Notes under the pieces: generated by a model
Databases searched by the model: none
What the model saw: the letters and a program-made list of their open reading frames with translations, nothing else
Told to the model about the DNA's origin: nothing
Made by a program: the position numbers and the translations under genes
Shown: positions 20,878 to 33,080 of the stretch, in pieces
Layout of the letters: each line of letters begins with the position of its first letter
Numbering within the stretch: the stretch's first letter is position 1
Source of the DNA: Heterobasidion occidentale
Taxonomy: Eukaryota > Basidiomycota > Agaricomycetes > Russulales > Bondarzewiaceae
NCBI GenBank assembly: GCA_039111635.1
Contig: JBCAQO010000017.1
Span: 1-64,000 of the forward strand
Reading direction: 5' to 3'
DNA length: 64,000 nt

Positions 20878-22979
20878 ATGTTGCGAATAGCCCGTCCGTC
20901 GAGGGCCCCGTCCCGCTTTTTGACGCGCAGCTTTCGCGCTTCAACCCATGTTCGAAACGAACCATTCGATCCGAACTCGGTTGAGCGTGCCACGGACGAC
21001 GTAGATGTATGCATTGTCGGTGGAGGCCCTGCTGGGCTCAGTGCTGCCATTCGTCTGAAGCAGCTCGAGCAAGAGAAGGGAAGGGAAATCCGAGTGGTAG
21101 TGCTTGAAAAGGGTGGTGAAATCGGTAAGTCTAGTCGTCTCCATCATATCCTCCCACTGTGAGTGTAGCGTCACTAGTTTGAGGTCGTTCACCATCGATT
21201 CGCCCTTCGTTTCGACATTCACAAATTGAACAACGCCTCTCCCACAGGCTCGCATATACTATCAGGTGCTGTCGTTGAGCCTCGTGCACTCAATGAGCTC
21301 CTCCCGGACTGGTCTTCCCGACCCGAGCACCCTTTCAAACAGCCTGCCACCTCATCTAGCATGCGCTGGTTGACAGGAAGCACGTCTTTCCCCATCCCAC
21401 ACCCTCCTCAGATGTCTAACAAGGGAAACTATATTGTGTCTCTTTCACAAGTCACCGCTTGGCTCGGCGGCATCGCTGAAGAGCTTGGTGTCGAGATCTA
21501 CCCTGGCTTTGCTGGTGCGTCGCTTGTATACACGCAGGACGGACAAGGCATCGCTGGTGTGCGGACGAACGACGTTGGCCTTGACCGCCGTGGGCGCCCG
21601 AAAGATTCTTTTGAACCTGGCATGGAGTTCCGTGCCAAGGTGACGCTGCTTGCCGAGGGCGCGCGAGGATCGTTGACGAAGCAAGCTGTGCGACGCTTCG
21701 ATTTGCAGCAGGATTCCGATCCTCAAACGTATGGGATGGGCGTGAAGGAGGTCTGGCGTGTCGACCCGAGTCAGTACCGCCCAGGCGAAGTCGTCCACAC
21801 TATGGGGTGGCCTTTAGATTGGCGGACATACGGCGGTGGCTGGGTTTATCACATGGCGGATGGCCTCGTCAGTCTGGGGTTGGTTATCGGGCTGGATTAT
21901 GCAAACCCGTATATCAGCCCCTATAAGGAATTACAGGTAAGTGCGTGTGATTTGCCGTGATATATACTTAACCGACGAGTTTGCAGCGTATGAAACATCA
22001 CCCCTACTTCGCCAAGTTGTTGTCTGGAGGCTCTTCGCGAATGGCTTACGGAGGACGTGTCATCAACGAAGGCGGACTGCAGTCTATCCCTCGACTCCAC
22101 TTTCCAGGCGGTGCTCTCATTGGATGCTCGGCCGGATTCGTCAACGTTGCTAAAATCAAGGGGACTCATAATGCCATGAAGACAGGTATGCTCGCAGCAG
22201 AGGCAGCGTTTGACGCTGTGGAAGCGTCCTCGAGTGACGAGACGCCGACGGATCTGAGCGCATATCAGACCGCGTTCGAACGGAGCTGGGTCTACCAAGA
22301 CCTGCACGAAGTCCGCAATCTGCGCCCGTCGTTCACCACTCGTCTAGGCGTCTTTGGCGGGGTCGCTTACTCTGGATTGGATTCTTTGTTTCTCAAAGGC
22401 CGTACGCCATGGACGTTCCAGAATTCTAATCGGACAACAGATGCTGCACACACTCGCCCCGCTGCAGAGTACTCGCCGATCAACTATCCTCCTCCCCAAC
22501 CACCGCTTTCGACTGATCTCTTGACCGCACTCACGTTGACGGGCACAAATCATACTGAGGATCAGCCAGCACATCTTCGTGTCCGAGCTGAGGGTGACTC
22601 CGAGAGCTCCGAGGTAAGAGGTGAACATGTCAAGGTCAACGTCGGGCAGTACGCGGGCCTCTTGGGTCGCGCATGTCCGGCTCAGGTCTACGAGTATGTA
22701 GAGGATGAAGCTGGTGCCGCCGGTAGCGAAGGATGGGGCGGCCATAAGCTCGTCATCAATGCGCAGGTGTGTGCTGCGTCGAAAGTGGATTCTCAGCACT
22801 AAGGCCAAGGCTTTCGCGCAGAATTGCATCCATTGCAAACTCTGCGACATCAAGGTTCCGAGCCAAGACATTCAGTGGACTGTGCCAGAGGGTGGAGGTG
22901 GCCCCAAGTACAGTATGTGTCTTCACGTATCTGTGATCATTCCGACGCTCACAGAGCATCTTCCACAGCGGTGACGTGA
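20878..22979 (+). CDS. Electron-transfer flavoprotein:ubiquinone oxidoreductase, mitochondrial
   Basis: Passes electrons from reduced ETF (fatty-acid and amino-acid oxidation) to ubiquinone at the inner mitochondrial membrane. Homologous to ETFDH and yeast Cir2. The N-terminus [18 protein letters not shown] is an Arg-rich presequence. The FAD-binding GGGPAGLS follows at about residue 51, then [21 protein letters not shown], a [14 protein letters not shown] block, and the 4Fe-4S ligands in ACPAQVYEY and [10 protein letters not shown]. Five exons: 20878-21124, 21248-21936, 21987-22766, 22822-22912, and an 11-base last exon 22969-22979 that yields the family-like end PKYTVT. Reading through the last intron instead would give a non-family tail. 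No lesions seen. Confidence 0.95.
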
Positions 22980-24174
22980 AGTTTTTGGGGAAATGTGAAT
23001 ATTCCGATTCATCGACCTCCCTACGAACCTACATCGCAAAAAGCGGACAGGGGCACCTTTTTGTCCGATGTTTGCTATCCTGGTGATCGAGTGGCTATAT
23101 AACAAGCCAATCATTATCATCGCGAGTACATGTAGATAGAATGGCACTGATTGTCAACTCGAAGGGCCTCTGTACCTCTTGAGGGACATTTCCTGCAGGA
23201 GTGGATATGGGAGATTTGAAGCTGACGTGCCAATTGCAGTGATCATTGGCTCTCATTTATTTTTAACTTGAGGGCAAAAGTAGTGCAAGAGTTTGCTCTG
23301 GCGACGCAACACAGTCCACGAAATTTCAATTGATAGCAACTCTAGATTTGGCCGCTGACCGCTGACCGCTAAGCAGGTGAAATGCCGGTAGAATACCGGT
23401 TTGCCGCCCTGAACTAAAAGTAGCTAAAAGCAAGTCACCGGAAGTCCAGTATGCCAACAGTATGCCAACCTGCTCTTCTGATCGTCGTTGAAAGCACTCA
23501 TTCAACAGAAATCCTCAAGTGTCAAGAGCTGGCGCTTTTGCAAGGTCAGTCGATTCGAGTCTGGTTGAGTCACAGGTTGAGAGTGTTCTGCGAAGACGAA
23601 CAGGCGGTCTCGGCTCCTGCGAATGTACGGCATGCCCGGTGACCCCTTTTGGTGGACCCACAGCCCGACGGAAACGGCGTCTGGTGGAACCCAATGGCAA
23701 ATATGTTCATGGGTGGCCTGATGCGGGCGTTGAGCGGGCGGGCTGTCTCTGGATCTGAAGACCAGCGAGCGACAAAATGACAGGGAACTGACAGATAATC
23801 GCAGCGATGCATGGCGAGGCAAGTCGCGGTGACGGTGGGAATGGATGCAAAACAGGATCAGCCGGCGAATCAGCCGGCGCGACTGGGCCCTCGACACGAC
23901 CGCCCATGCAGCCCAACGGCGTTCAATTTGACGATACTTATGGATAATGTGCTCGACACACGCCCTGTTCTCGATCGACGACCACGAATGCCCGCGGAGA
24001 AAGTGCATTCGACTGGAGGAGGACAGACCCGAGCCGAGCTGTCTGCCATCACTCCGTCCAACGGGGCCTCAACGCTTCTGATGAAACCTAGTTATATAAC
24101 CCTCCCTTCCTCCCCCTCTCTCCTCCACGTCCTTCCCCTCCGTCGCTCAAGCCCGTGTTTTACCCTCTCCGGCG
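22980..24174. other. Intergenic stretch, no gene seen
   Basis: About 1.2 kb holding only short frames without resemblance to known proteins. Small direct repeats occur (TGACCGC twice near 23355, CAGTATGCCAA twice near 23447). The last 150 bases are pyrimidine-rich and contain the TATA-like site listed separately, so this end serves the transporter gene. Confidence 0.55.
24092..24099 (+). promoter_or_regulatory. TATA-like box of the MFS gene
   Basis: TTATATAA lies about 80 bases before the ATG at 24175, followed by a CT-rich tract (24100-24135) of the kind found around fungal transcription starts. Confidence 0.5.
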
Positions 24175-26175
24175 ATGTCCCGTCCAGCCGTCAAGCCGTC
24201 CACTCCTCCTGAGTCTCCCGTAGAACATCAGACCGTAGCTGGCTCGGTCATCGACCATGAGAAGGGCGATCGTGACAACGCCGACGTTCAATCCACCTCC
24301 GACCCTCCCAACTCGTCCGAGATCGTCCCTCCAGACGGTGGCTTTGATGCCTGGATTACCATCTCCGGAGCGTGAGCAATCCCTCTCTCGCTTTCCTTTG
24401 TTGACCGTTCGACTTATGCCCACCAGCTGGCTGTTCCAGTTCTGCACGTTTGGGTAGCCAGCCACATTAGATCTGCCCCGCTGAAGCTCACACTTGTCCC
24501 GCAGCTACATCAATGCCTTCGGTGTCTATCAAGGTCAGTCAAACGTCATTCACAAGACTCGCCCGCTGATATTTCCGTGCAGACTACTACACGAGGACCT
24601 TCCTTACCAAGTACACGGCCTCCGACATCAGGTAGGTGCCCCTTATAACCGTCTTCCCTCTATCTCCGGATCTCGTAAATCTTGCAGCTGGATCGGAAGC
24701 TTTCAACTGGCCATGCAATACTTCCCGGGAGTTCTCGTTGGAAGGGTCTTCGATGCTGGATACTTGTGCGTCCTACCTGACTCTCGTTTGCATCATGGAT
24801 CTGACCTTCTGGACAGTCATCATCTGTGCATTTCGGGCTCTGTTCTCTACGTCTTATCCATGTTCATGCTATCGCTTGTTAAAAAGAACCAATACTATCA
24901 GGTGAGCTCTTTGCGATTCTGACATTCCTTCATCTGACTCCAAACTCTAGGTGTTTCTTTCACAAGGAGTGGGTATGGGCGTTGCCCAAGGCATGCTGTT
25001 TCTTCCCTCGCTCACCATCGTTCCGCACCACTTTCGCCGTCGTCGAGCCTTGGCGACCGGCATTGTCGTCACTGGATCCTCCGCGGGTGGGATTGTCATC
25101 CCTATCATGCTCAATAAACTCTTCCAGTCGCGCCTCGGATTCGCCAACGGTGTCAGGATAGGGGCGGCCATGGTCGCCGTCTTGCTGATCCTTGCGAATC
25201 TCATGGTGCGCACGCGCTTGCCACCCAAATCGGCCAGACCTTCGTTCTCGCGCGACGATCTGAAACGTATCTTGACTGATTGGCCGTACATGACCGCCAT
25301 GGCTGGGTGAGTCATTAGTCCCCTCCTGTTAGGTCGATTCCAAATATTCATGTCGACACCAGGGCATTTTGCACCAATCTCGGATTATTCTTCCCGTGTA
25401 AGATTCTTCCTATCGTGGTGGTATTGCTTTCAACTCTTTTTGCGCAGTTTTCTACATGCAACTCTGGACCATTGAGCATGGTATTGATCAGACACTGGCA
25501 TTCTACACTGCACGTCGATGTTTCACGGTCCTTCACATTGTTGCTGACTACATCCCAGTTGGCCATCGTGAATGCCGGTAGCGTGGGCGGCCGCCTCCTC
25601 CCTACCTTTCTGGCAGATATCGTGGGGGTGTACAACATGCTCTTACCTTGCATGGCATCTTCCGCAATACTGCTTTGGGCAATATTCGGTGCGAAAACAT
25701 CGGCTGGAGTCATCGTCGTATCGCTTCTGTTCGGATTCAGCTCCGGCGCTTGTACGAAATTATTTTCTCTGTCTACCTTTCGAGCCTTTCGGCTCACTTC
25801 TTTCTCTAGACGTTTCCCTAATTCCGAACCTCCTTGCATGCCTCGCACGGAACATTTCCGAGATAGGGTGAGTTATTCAAAGTGCGCTCGCTGGTTTCCA
25901 ACTAATAATATATGCTGCGCAGGGTCAGAATGGGCATTGCCTTCTCTGTTGTCGGTATCGCCATGCTTGTCGGGACGCCGATCGATGGAGCGCTTCTTGG
26001 GCCAACATATCACTGGTGGAAGGTCATCGTATTCTGCGGCGTGCGTCCCATTTCTCAGACTCATGACTTGTAAACTCAAACTGATTTCTAGATTGTGGTA
26101 TCGACTGGGTTCTCGTTGATGTTTATTTCACGCCTACAGTATATCCGCACGAGAGGGAAGGGTCAACTAGTCTAA
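24175..26175 (+). CDS. MFS transporter, monocarboxylate-transporter-like
   Basis: Predicted plasma-membrane carrier of the fungal MCT/Mch family. The start of TM1 carries PPDGGFDAWITISGAWLFQF, the family signature. Downstream are GVYQDYYTRTFL, WIGSFQLAMQYFPG, GVGMGVAQGMLFLPS, ATGIVVTGSSAGGIV, NAGSVGGRLLPTFLAD and VGIAMLVGTPIDGALLG, giving 12 membrane segments. About eleven exons join cleanly. One intron (after LAFYT, about 25513) seems to use a GC donor (GCACGT). The hydrophilic N-terminal tail before PPDGG is usual in the family. The stop follows GKGQLV. Whether it moves carboxylates is unknown, since fungal members are often orphan. Confidence 0.92.
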
Positions 26176-26508
26176 TGATAATGAGCATCAAGCCACTGTC
26201 AGATCATACTGCCGTGTGTCACGGTAGTCATTCATGTCGCATCGCACCGTTACGAACTCTTCTATATTTAACATCAGACATTTGTACCTCGGATTACAAG
26301 CTCCCGACCTTGGTGGCGTTGTAAGTAGAGTCATATGTCCGCGGCCTCGTGCTACGTACGAATTTGGATGAAATACAGAGATTGGAGCGAGATTTAGCGA
26401 AATCTGATCTGGGGTGGCGTTGACACTGCGTTGACGTTGAGTTGCCGCTAGTTGCCGTCAAGTCACCGAGCAAACGCCGCCCGGAGCGCCACCGCTCCCA
26501 CCTCGACG

Positions 26509-27623
26509 ATGCCGCACAGCCATCACTCGCACTCTGGCCAATTCTGCAAACATGCCATCGGTACTTTGCAGGATGTCGTTCGAGAGGCTATCAACCAGGG
26601 CTTCGAAACGTACGGTCTAACAGAGCATGTACCCCGTTACAGGCCCCAGGACCTTTACCCAGAGGAGGTGCGCGGTCTGCAGCGATTGAATTTATCCAAC
26701 AAAATCATATCTTCATCCCAGTCTGAGCTATCCATCGAGAGCCTGACGGATCAGTTTGACGCGTATCTTGTAGAAGCACACCGTTTAAAATCGCTGTATT
26801 CGTCTCAAATCACCCTCCTTGTTGGTCTTGAGACGGAATACATAACTCCCGTCGACCTTGATCAGCTATCGAAGCTCATAGGCCGCAACCAAGGTCAAAT
26901 AGAATATGTCGTCGGCTCCGTACACCATGTCAACGGCATCCCATCGACTTTGACCTCGAAACATATCAGCGCTGCATCGCAACCATCCCTCTCTCTCTTG
27001 ATAGCGAGAGCTTTGAAGCCAATCTCGAGCATAAGCGCCATGCATTCCTGGAAATGTACTTCGATGCCCAATACGAACTCATGCAGCGGATTCACCCTGA
27101 AATCATCGGCCACATCGATCTCTGTCGACTTTACGCCCCTGCACTCCGTCTTCACGACTTTACACGCGCCTGGGCAAAATTAGAGCGAAACGTCAAATAT
27201 GCTGTGACCTATGGAGCGTTGTTTGAGGCCAATGCCGCGGCTTTCAGGAAGGGATGGGACGGGGCATATCCTAACGAAGACGTGGTTGAGGTGCGCTCTC
27301 TTTGCCTTGTTCACGCTGCACCATCTGGACCATCGTCCTCATCAAATTATCTTGGCATCTAGCTCATCCGACAATGTGGAGGTCGCTTTGCCCTTTCGGA
27401 CGACAGTCACGGTCCACATGCCGTCGGGCTGAACTATGGACGATTGCGAAACTACTTACGTCGTGTCGGTGTCCACGAGTTATGGGTGCTGAAAAGAACG
27501 GGGGTGCCCAATGCTGCGGGCAGGCCTGTGAAAGCTGTGAGAGTAGAAGGCCGCTGGTGGGAACACGTCTTCTGGGAGGGCAAGAACTCAGGTGACGATG
27601 GGGTAAATCTACAGATGAACTGA
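26509..27623 (+). CDS. Histidinol-phosphatase (PHP family), one frame break
   Basis: Dephosphorylates histidinol-phosphate, the penultimate part of histidine synthesis (His2 in yeast). The start MPHSHHSHSGQFC carries the metal-binding HxHxxHS of the PHP domain. GLTEHVPR, VGLETEYI, VGSVHHVNGIP, GHIDLCRLYAP, FEANAAAFRKGW, LSDDSHGPHAVG and ELWVLKR follow in family order. Two exons: 26509-27290 and 27363-27623. After VNGIP the frame must shift by one base to continue with IDFDLETYQRC; the site is a CCC run at 26940-26942 where CCCC would keep the frame. All other parts are intact, so an assembly error is as likely as a real mutation. Confidence 0.9.
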
Positions 27624-30593
27624 GGTGAGGATCGCACTTCTCGGATATCGTTCTGCCATACTCCTCTCATTCGCCGTGAATATGCAGCGTGTTTGCTCAC
27701 GGGATGCTCTCCAGGACAGCTATTTAGAGACTAGGTCTGTTTCTCTCTCTCCAAAGTACCCCTCATTCGGAAATTGGCGACCTGGCGTGAAGTTATGGTA
27801 GATGGTGCACACGCGTGAGAAGCAAAGTGCGTCATCCATCGCCGCAGAAGGCAAGCCTTTGCACGCGTCAAGGTTCTCGGCGCTCTGTTAAACCTGGCTA
27901 CTTGCGGAACCTCGGGATCAGATACACCTCTACTGTTCGCTCAGTGCCTAGGCGTCCGCCATACAGGTAGCTGGCTTCCCCGCGTTCTTCCTCGAACATC
28001 TCGATCTTATCGATGCATCCGTAGACAGTAGAAGCGTCGTATCCCCACCGAATCTGAATCGTTCAGGACATAATGACAGCCTCCTTGTGTCAGCGCTCAG
28101 CACAGACCTCATGTCATGACATCAACGCGACAATTGATATCGCCTCATGGACGTCTGCCTCAGCATTCAAGCATTGAATGAGATGCGACCGCAAACTCGG
28201 CAACGGACGGACATTCTATGTAAGATAGTCAGACAGTGCTTACTTCTTCGCATCTATTTTCCTGCGTAGTGTTTTCTGTGCGCCTCGTCGATCACCAGGA
28301 TTTTTTATCGCTCAATCTTCGGAGTTCTCTATGCATTCATGGCTTCCTTTCCTTGACCAGGTGGGTGCATGACGGGACTTCCCTCACAAGTGTCGAGGCA
28401 GTTTTCACGAGGCATACTTCGATCTTCCAGCAATATGGAACAGAGAATCATGTCCATCTGCCGGTGAGCCCTCATGACTCTTCAGGCCTTCTTGAACTTG
28501 ATAGCTCCAGACGCTTGGTTTATGTTCTGCAGTCTGATACGTTGCTGACGTTTGTTCACTCTCGGAACATCGTGAGTCGACAGAGGCCTGAAATTTTCGA
28601 TTCGCTCTGTCGCCTGAGAAGTTAGTATATGCACTAATATCCAGACATGCCCACCAATCGCATCATATCCATTATGGAGGACGGGTCAGCACAAAAATCT
28701 TCCTGTACCATCGTGCGTGAGCGAAGGACTGGCTGCGTGCGTGAGTCGCTCTTGATCCATGTCGTCACGTTGGGTGAGTTTCACCCTCGCGATCTCCTCG
28801 TGTACGATCATCTTTGGTCTATCATTCCAGAATGATTCTTCCTGCGACTGTCTCAGCCCATGTGCGCGGCGGACAGTCGGGCCAATTCGAACTGGCGACC
28901 TACTGACCTATGTACCCGGAGGGCCACGGTACATTCAAACAAAATACTCTCGTTCATAACAAGCCATTTGAAAGGCAGGTTATTCTTGTCTGTGTCATTC
29001 TCTTTGCCCCTCACAAGGGGGAAAGACGCTATGCATTGGCCACGACTTGTCAAGGACTGACCGTCCCCTGTATACTTTTGGCTACGCTCGTGCGCGTACC
29101 TTACGCTTGCATCTGGATCTTGGTCATCAGACTGCTCACTTTGCTATATTTGTCCAACTCATTTTTCAGAGCATGGACTCGACCGCCGTGTTGAACTTTC
29201 TTTCTCTCAAGATCGGTGCTGTACCGAAGGAGGTAGACTGATGTGACGGAGCTGAAGGTATGATCATCTGTGTTCCTCTTCGCTATGCATCAAGTTCGGC
29301 TTGCTGATCGGACAGACCATTGGCGCATATGTCGGACTTGGTCGGTTTGTAATTGTCCGAGCTAAGGTGCCATCGATGTTTATAGAGTCAAGTCAAAATG
29401 ACTTTAGGCTTCTCTAACCCAGTCGGCGGTTCCACTGGAATGTACTGTGGCCCTTCGTGGCATCACATCAATGACTCGCATTTCAAACAATCGAACTCTC
29501 CTCGAGCCCTCGGAGCGGCATGCGAGATGTTACACCTGCTGGAAACCTATCCTTATTTTCTCAGGGCCTTTCCACCTTTCAAAACTCAATTTTCAAATCG
29601 CCCAAGGCGCTGCCGAATCAGCACCTCTTGTTAGTCCGCCAATCAGTCCGCACCGAATTTTTCATCTGAGGGTGCACTCATCTGAAACAATATTGACATT
29701 TCAACCCTTCCTGTCATTCGCAATCTCCTGTTTTGTCTGCGTGGTGTCGGGTGTTGGTAAGCCCTTCAAAATCATCCCATGCATTGGGTGTTCATGTTCC
29801 TGAGTCCTGTTCGTGTCTTGAGACGAAGCCTTGGCCCCGGCAGGTGCCTACCGAAGGCTAACACGCTCTTGCAACTCTGTTCTTCAAATACAGCTATCTA
29901 TCTATACAGTCATTCCAGATGTGTTTGTGGGTGTATGTTTCGGAGACGTTCTGAACACTATTGTCCTGACTGACTGATCTTATCAGCCATCAAAGATTAT
30001 CCCAGACCGCGTGTTTCCCCACTTCCTTTTTGGTATATCTTTCCTGGCTCTGGTGACCTGCCTCGGAGTCTGCGATCGCACCATGGTTCGATGTCATCTG
30101 CAATGCTTAACTCTGTTGTGAAGCATGTTCCCCGCAATTTGATAACGTGTCCCCTCGTGTTGACCGTACGTCCTGACTACACTCATCATCTTCGGACTCA
30201 CCAGCTACACGGTGCATATGCAAGCGCTATGGTAGCGGGGCCTCAAGAACGTACTTGTATGGATATGTTTGGTGACCATTCCGGCTCTTTCACAACCGTC
30301 AGGTCGATCTACGGATCGATGAGGGCGGGGGTCAAAGGTGTGGTCTTCTCGTCAGCATGATCCGTGCGTCCAGCGTCACAGCGCCGTTGTGCGACAGCTG
30401 GCAGGTCACTGTACCCGAAGGTGACATTCATTTCAACCCATGCATGGGCTCATGAAGGCGGACGGTTAAAAAGACGCTGCGGTCCTCTCATTGAAGTTAG
30501 CGACCCGAACCTGCTACCTTGTTCACTATCTAGCTCTCCTTGACATTGTGCCCATTGCTTCCGTTATCGAATCCCTTTCTCCCATCGTCGACG
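27624..30593. other. About 3 kb without a recognised intact gene
   Basis: Several plus-strand frames look faintly protein-like (for example around 28400-28560, 29050-29240 and 30090-30360, with hydrophobic stretches such as FLFGISFLALVTCLG near 30030), and donor/acceptor-like sites occur. Stops break every continuous model and no family is recognised. It may be a decayed multi-exon membrane-protein gene. A tRNA T-arm-like sequence lies near 28880-28910 on the minus strand but has no tRNA body. Confidence 0.4.
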
Positions 30594-30846
30594 ATGTGCT
30601 ACAGAGAGGTGGGCGCGGTGCGATTTGCTTGCGGCCACGATGAACCACAGACGTTCTCTCAGGTAAGTCCTATTTGCCCATCCCTAATTCATCGCGACTG
30701 ACAGGACGATTTATCTGCAGAGGGACTGTGGTCGATCGAACTGCAGGTACAGTGCTAGCCACGTCGTACCCTGCAACAGTTGTTCCAGCACCTGTGCACA
30801 GTGGCATGTACCATTCAGCGCTAGCGAGTGTATCCTTACATATTGA
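30594..30846 (+). CDS. Small cysteine-rich protein, 64 aa
   Basis: Two exons, 30594-30662 and 30721-30846 (intron of 58 bases, GTAAGT...CTGCAG). The product begins MCYREVGAVRFACGH and continues with DCGRSNCRYSASHVV and PCNSCSSTC. It has eight or more Cys/His in a CxH...C...C...CxxC-like pattern, suggesting a small metal-binding fold. Short proteins starting MC...G...CGH with a later D-C-xx-xx-C-R/xS-xxH block are common in mushroom genomes, though I know no function. Too short for ordinary ORF calling. The spacing of Cys/His and the clean intron make it credible. Confidence 0.7.
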
Positions 30847-31287
30847 CTCGGGCGGTCAGGATGGCCCCTGCACAGACGTCCGTCACGGGAACGAGCAACA
30901 ACCAGTGCAGCATGTGCTCCAGACGCTGAAGCGCCGAGGGCTAGATGCCGTCCTGGGGCAATTTGTCTACATCACGACTGTCTTTTTGTCCCGCCTTCAT
31001 TTCTCGTTCATAATCTCTAGCGCTGGATGTACGAATTTAGTAAGGGGGTCTGACATGCATGTAACTTATGACAAGCCGTTGACGACTTGACGAAATGCTT
31101 GGGTTTTATTGACTGTGCGGCGTTATCGCTTCGAACGAAGGCGACAAGTAGTAAATGCGGCCCTTTATAAGGCACATCCAACAATGCGGAAACTCTAGAG
31201 GATCTGAAGAATTCGCGATAGCGGAGCGGAGATTCCATTATCACACTTATCTCCATTCGGGCTCCTTCTTGCTCGTTCAACACTACC
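30847..31287. other. Intergenic region upstream of URC4-like gene
   Basis: 440 bases without a coding signal. The final part holds the TATA-like site and the leader of the next gene. Confidence 0.5.
31164..31171 (+). promoter_or_regulatory. TATA-like box of the URC4-like gene
   Basis: TTTATAAG is 117 bases before the ATG at 31288, a usual distance in filamentous fungi. Confidence 0.45.
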
Positions 31288-32943
31288 ATGAACATCGCCA
31301 ACGCGGGTCTTTCGCTCGAACAGAAGATCGCCTACCTGCGCACGCTCCCTGCAATACGAGAACGATGCGGCCGAGTCTACGAACTTGCTAAACAGGGGAA
31401 GCTGCAGTACTTCGACTACAACTCGGATAGAGAGGACGCGGCGGCAGATTATTGTATCAAGATCATCGAGGTCAATCCATTTCCACTGCAGACCGAACGC
31501 TCATCTGACCCTTTGCAGCGAGACTTTGGCAAGGACTACGCCTCGGTAAGTCACTGCCGTCCCCATCTGCCCTCGATCTGCGCTCATCTAAGCAGATACC
31601 CCCGCACGGACGATGGCGGCACCTTGACGCCGGTCTGCCTCGCGTCCAACCCTTGATCGAGAAATGGAACGCGTCTACCTCGCCCCCAGATACCAAAGAA
31701 GTCACCAAACGCCTACTGGACCTCTTCCTCGTCTCCGTACTACTCGACGCAGGCGCCGGCAATGCCTGGGCCTACTACGAGGCGGCGTCAGAACAGAAAT
31801 TCACGCGCTCAGAGGGGCTTGGAGTCGCCAGTATGCACATGTTCCAGGAGGGGTTTTTCTCAGGTGACCGTGCGCAGCCGTACAGGGTGGATGGTATGTC
31901 CAAATTTTGTCGTGTTCTAGGCCGATCTCACGAGGCTGCCACACAGCGGCTGGACTGGCACAGATTACCGTGGAAAGGACTGCGCAAGCTATGCAAGTTA
32001 ACGCCTCCAATCATATGGTCGGACTCGAGGGCCGGGCATCTCTTTTGAAAAACCTTAGCCGAGCGCTCAAACAGAACCTGGTTTTCTTTGGAGACGAGGG
32101 CCGCCCGGGAAATATATTGGGTGCGTTCATTCAATGTACGGCGCTTCCAAGTCACACACCTTACCCCGTGTCTTTTGTGAGACTACCTCGAGACCGAGTC
32201 TATTCTTGATGGCAAGACCCGTCGCGTACCCCTTGCAGCCCTCTGGCACGTTCTCATCACAGGGCTCGCACCCATATGGCCATCGGATCGCACATCCCTG
32301 GGTGGTGTGCCTCTGGGCGATGTATGGCCGTGCGACGCGTTGAAGGCCGTCGCGGTCGAGGAAGGCGACGAGCTTGTGCCGTTCCACAAGTTGACTGGAT
32401 GGACGACCTACAGCCTTGTCGAGCCCATCGAAAAAGTATTGGGATGGAAATTTGAAGGTCTCGAGGACATGACCGGCCTTCCCGAGTATCGCAATGGTAT
32501 GTCGTATCGTTAAGCGATTGCTCCGTCTTGAAGTAATCGATGTTTCTTCGACGTGTCTTCTTAGGAGGACTGTTAGTTGACCTGGGCATTCTGTCGCTGA
32601 AGAAATCAGCCATTTCTACCCCATTTTACCCCTCGCCCTCATCGACCATTCCTCGTCTCCCGCCCTCCCACCCTGCGATAATCGAATGGCGGGCGATGAC
32701 CGTCGTAGAGCTGTCAGTCGTTCACACCCCAACCTATCGTCTTGCACCTGCTAATACGACTTTCCCAGGGATCGCCTCGCGGATCTGATCCGTCGGAAAT
32801 TGAGTTTGACCGTCGACCAACTCACCTTGGCTCAAGTCCTCGAGAGCGCGACATGGAAAGGTGGACGCGAAATTGCAAAGGAGAAGAGGCCAGAGACCAG
32901 CGGGCCACCCATTGACATTCAGAGCGACGGGACAGTATTTTAG
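31288..32943 (+). CDS. Uracil catabolism protein 4-like (Urc4/Urg3, DUF1688)
   Basis: Belongs to the fungal and bacterial family required for the Urc pyrimidine degradation route, where uracil is used as a nitrogen source; the exact reaction is not settled as far as I know. It starts MNIANAGLSLEQKIAYLRTL. It then shows IPPHGRWRHLDAG, SVLLDAGAGNAWAYYE, RSEGLGVASMHMF, the block GLEGRASLLKNL, FHKLTGWTTYSLVEPIEK, GGLLVDLGIL, AIIEWRAMTVVEL and DRLADLIRRKL in family order. Seven exons join with GT-AG borders and no frame breaks; the stop is at 32941. Lies alone; no other urc genes in the window. Confidence 0.9.
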
Positions 32944-33080
32944 ACATTGTCTCCAATCGAATGCGAATGGTGCCAGGTCACGGGTTGCTCGAACTTCGGC
33001 ATGCAGGGAAGAGAACGATACATTATAAACAACCTCCTCTCACAACAGTGGACGTGGGACAGTCTGTAATTGATAGCCAT

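Noticed and set aside
28865..28925. tRNA-like T-arm (GCCAGTTCGAATTGGC on the minus strand)
   Set aside because: No acceptor pairing, D arm or anticodon arm can be assembled around it; at most a decayed tRNA or tRNA-derived fragment.
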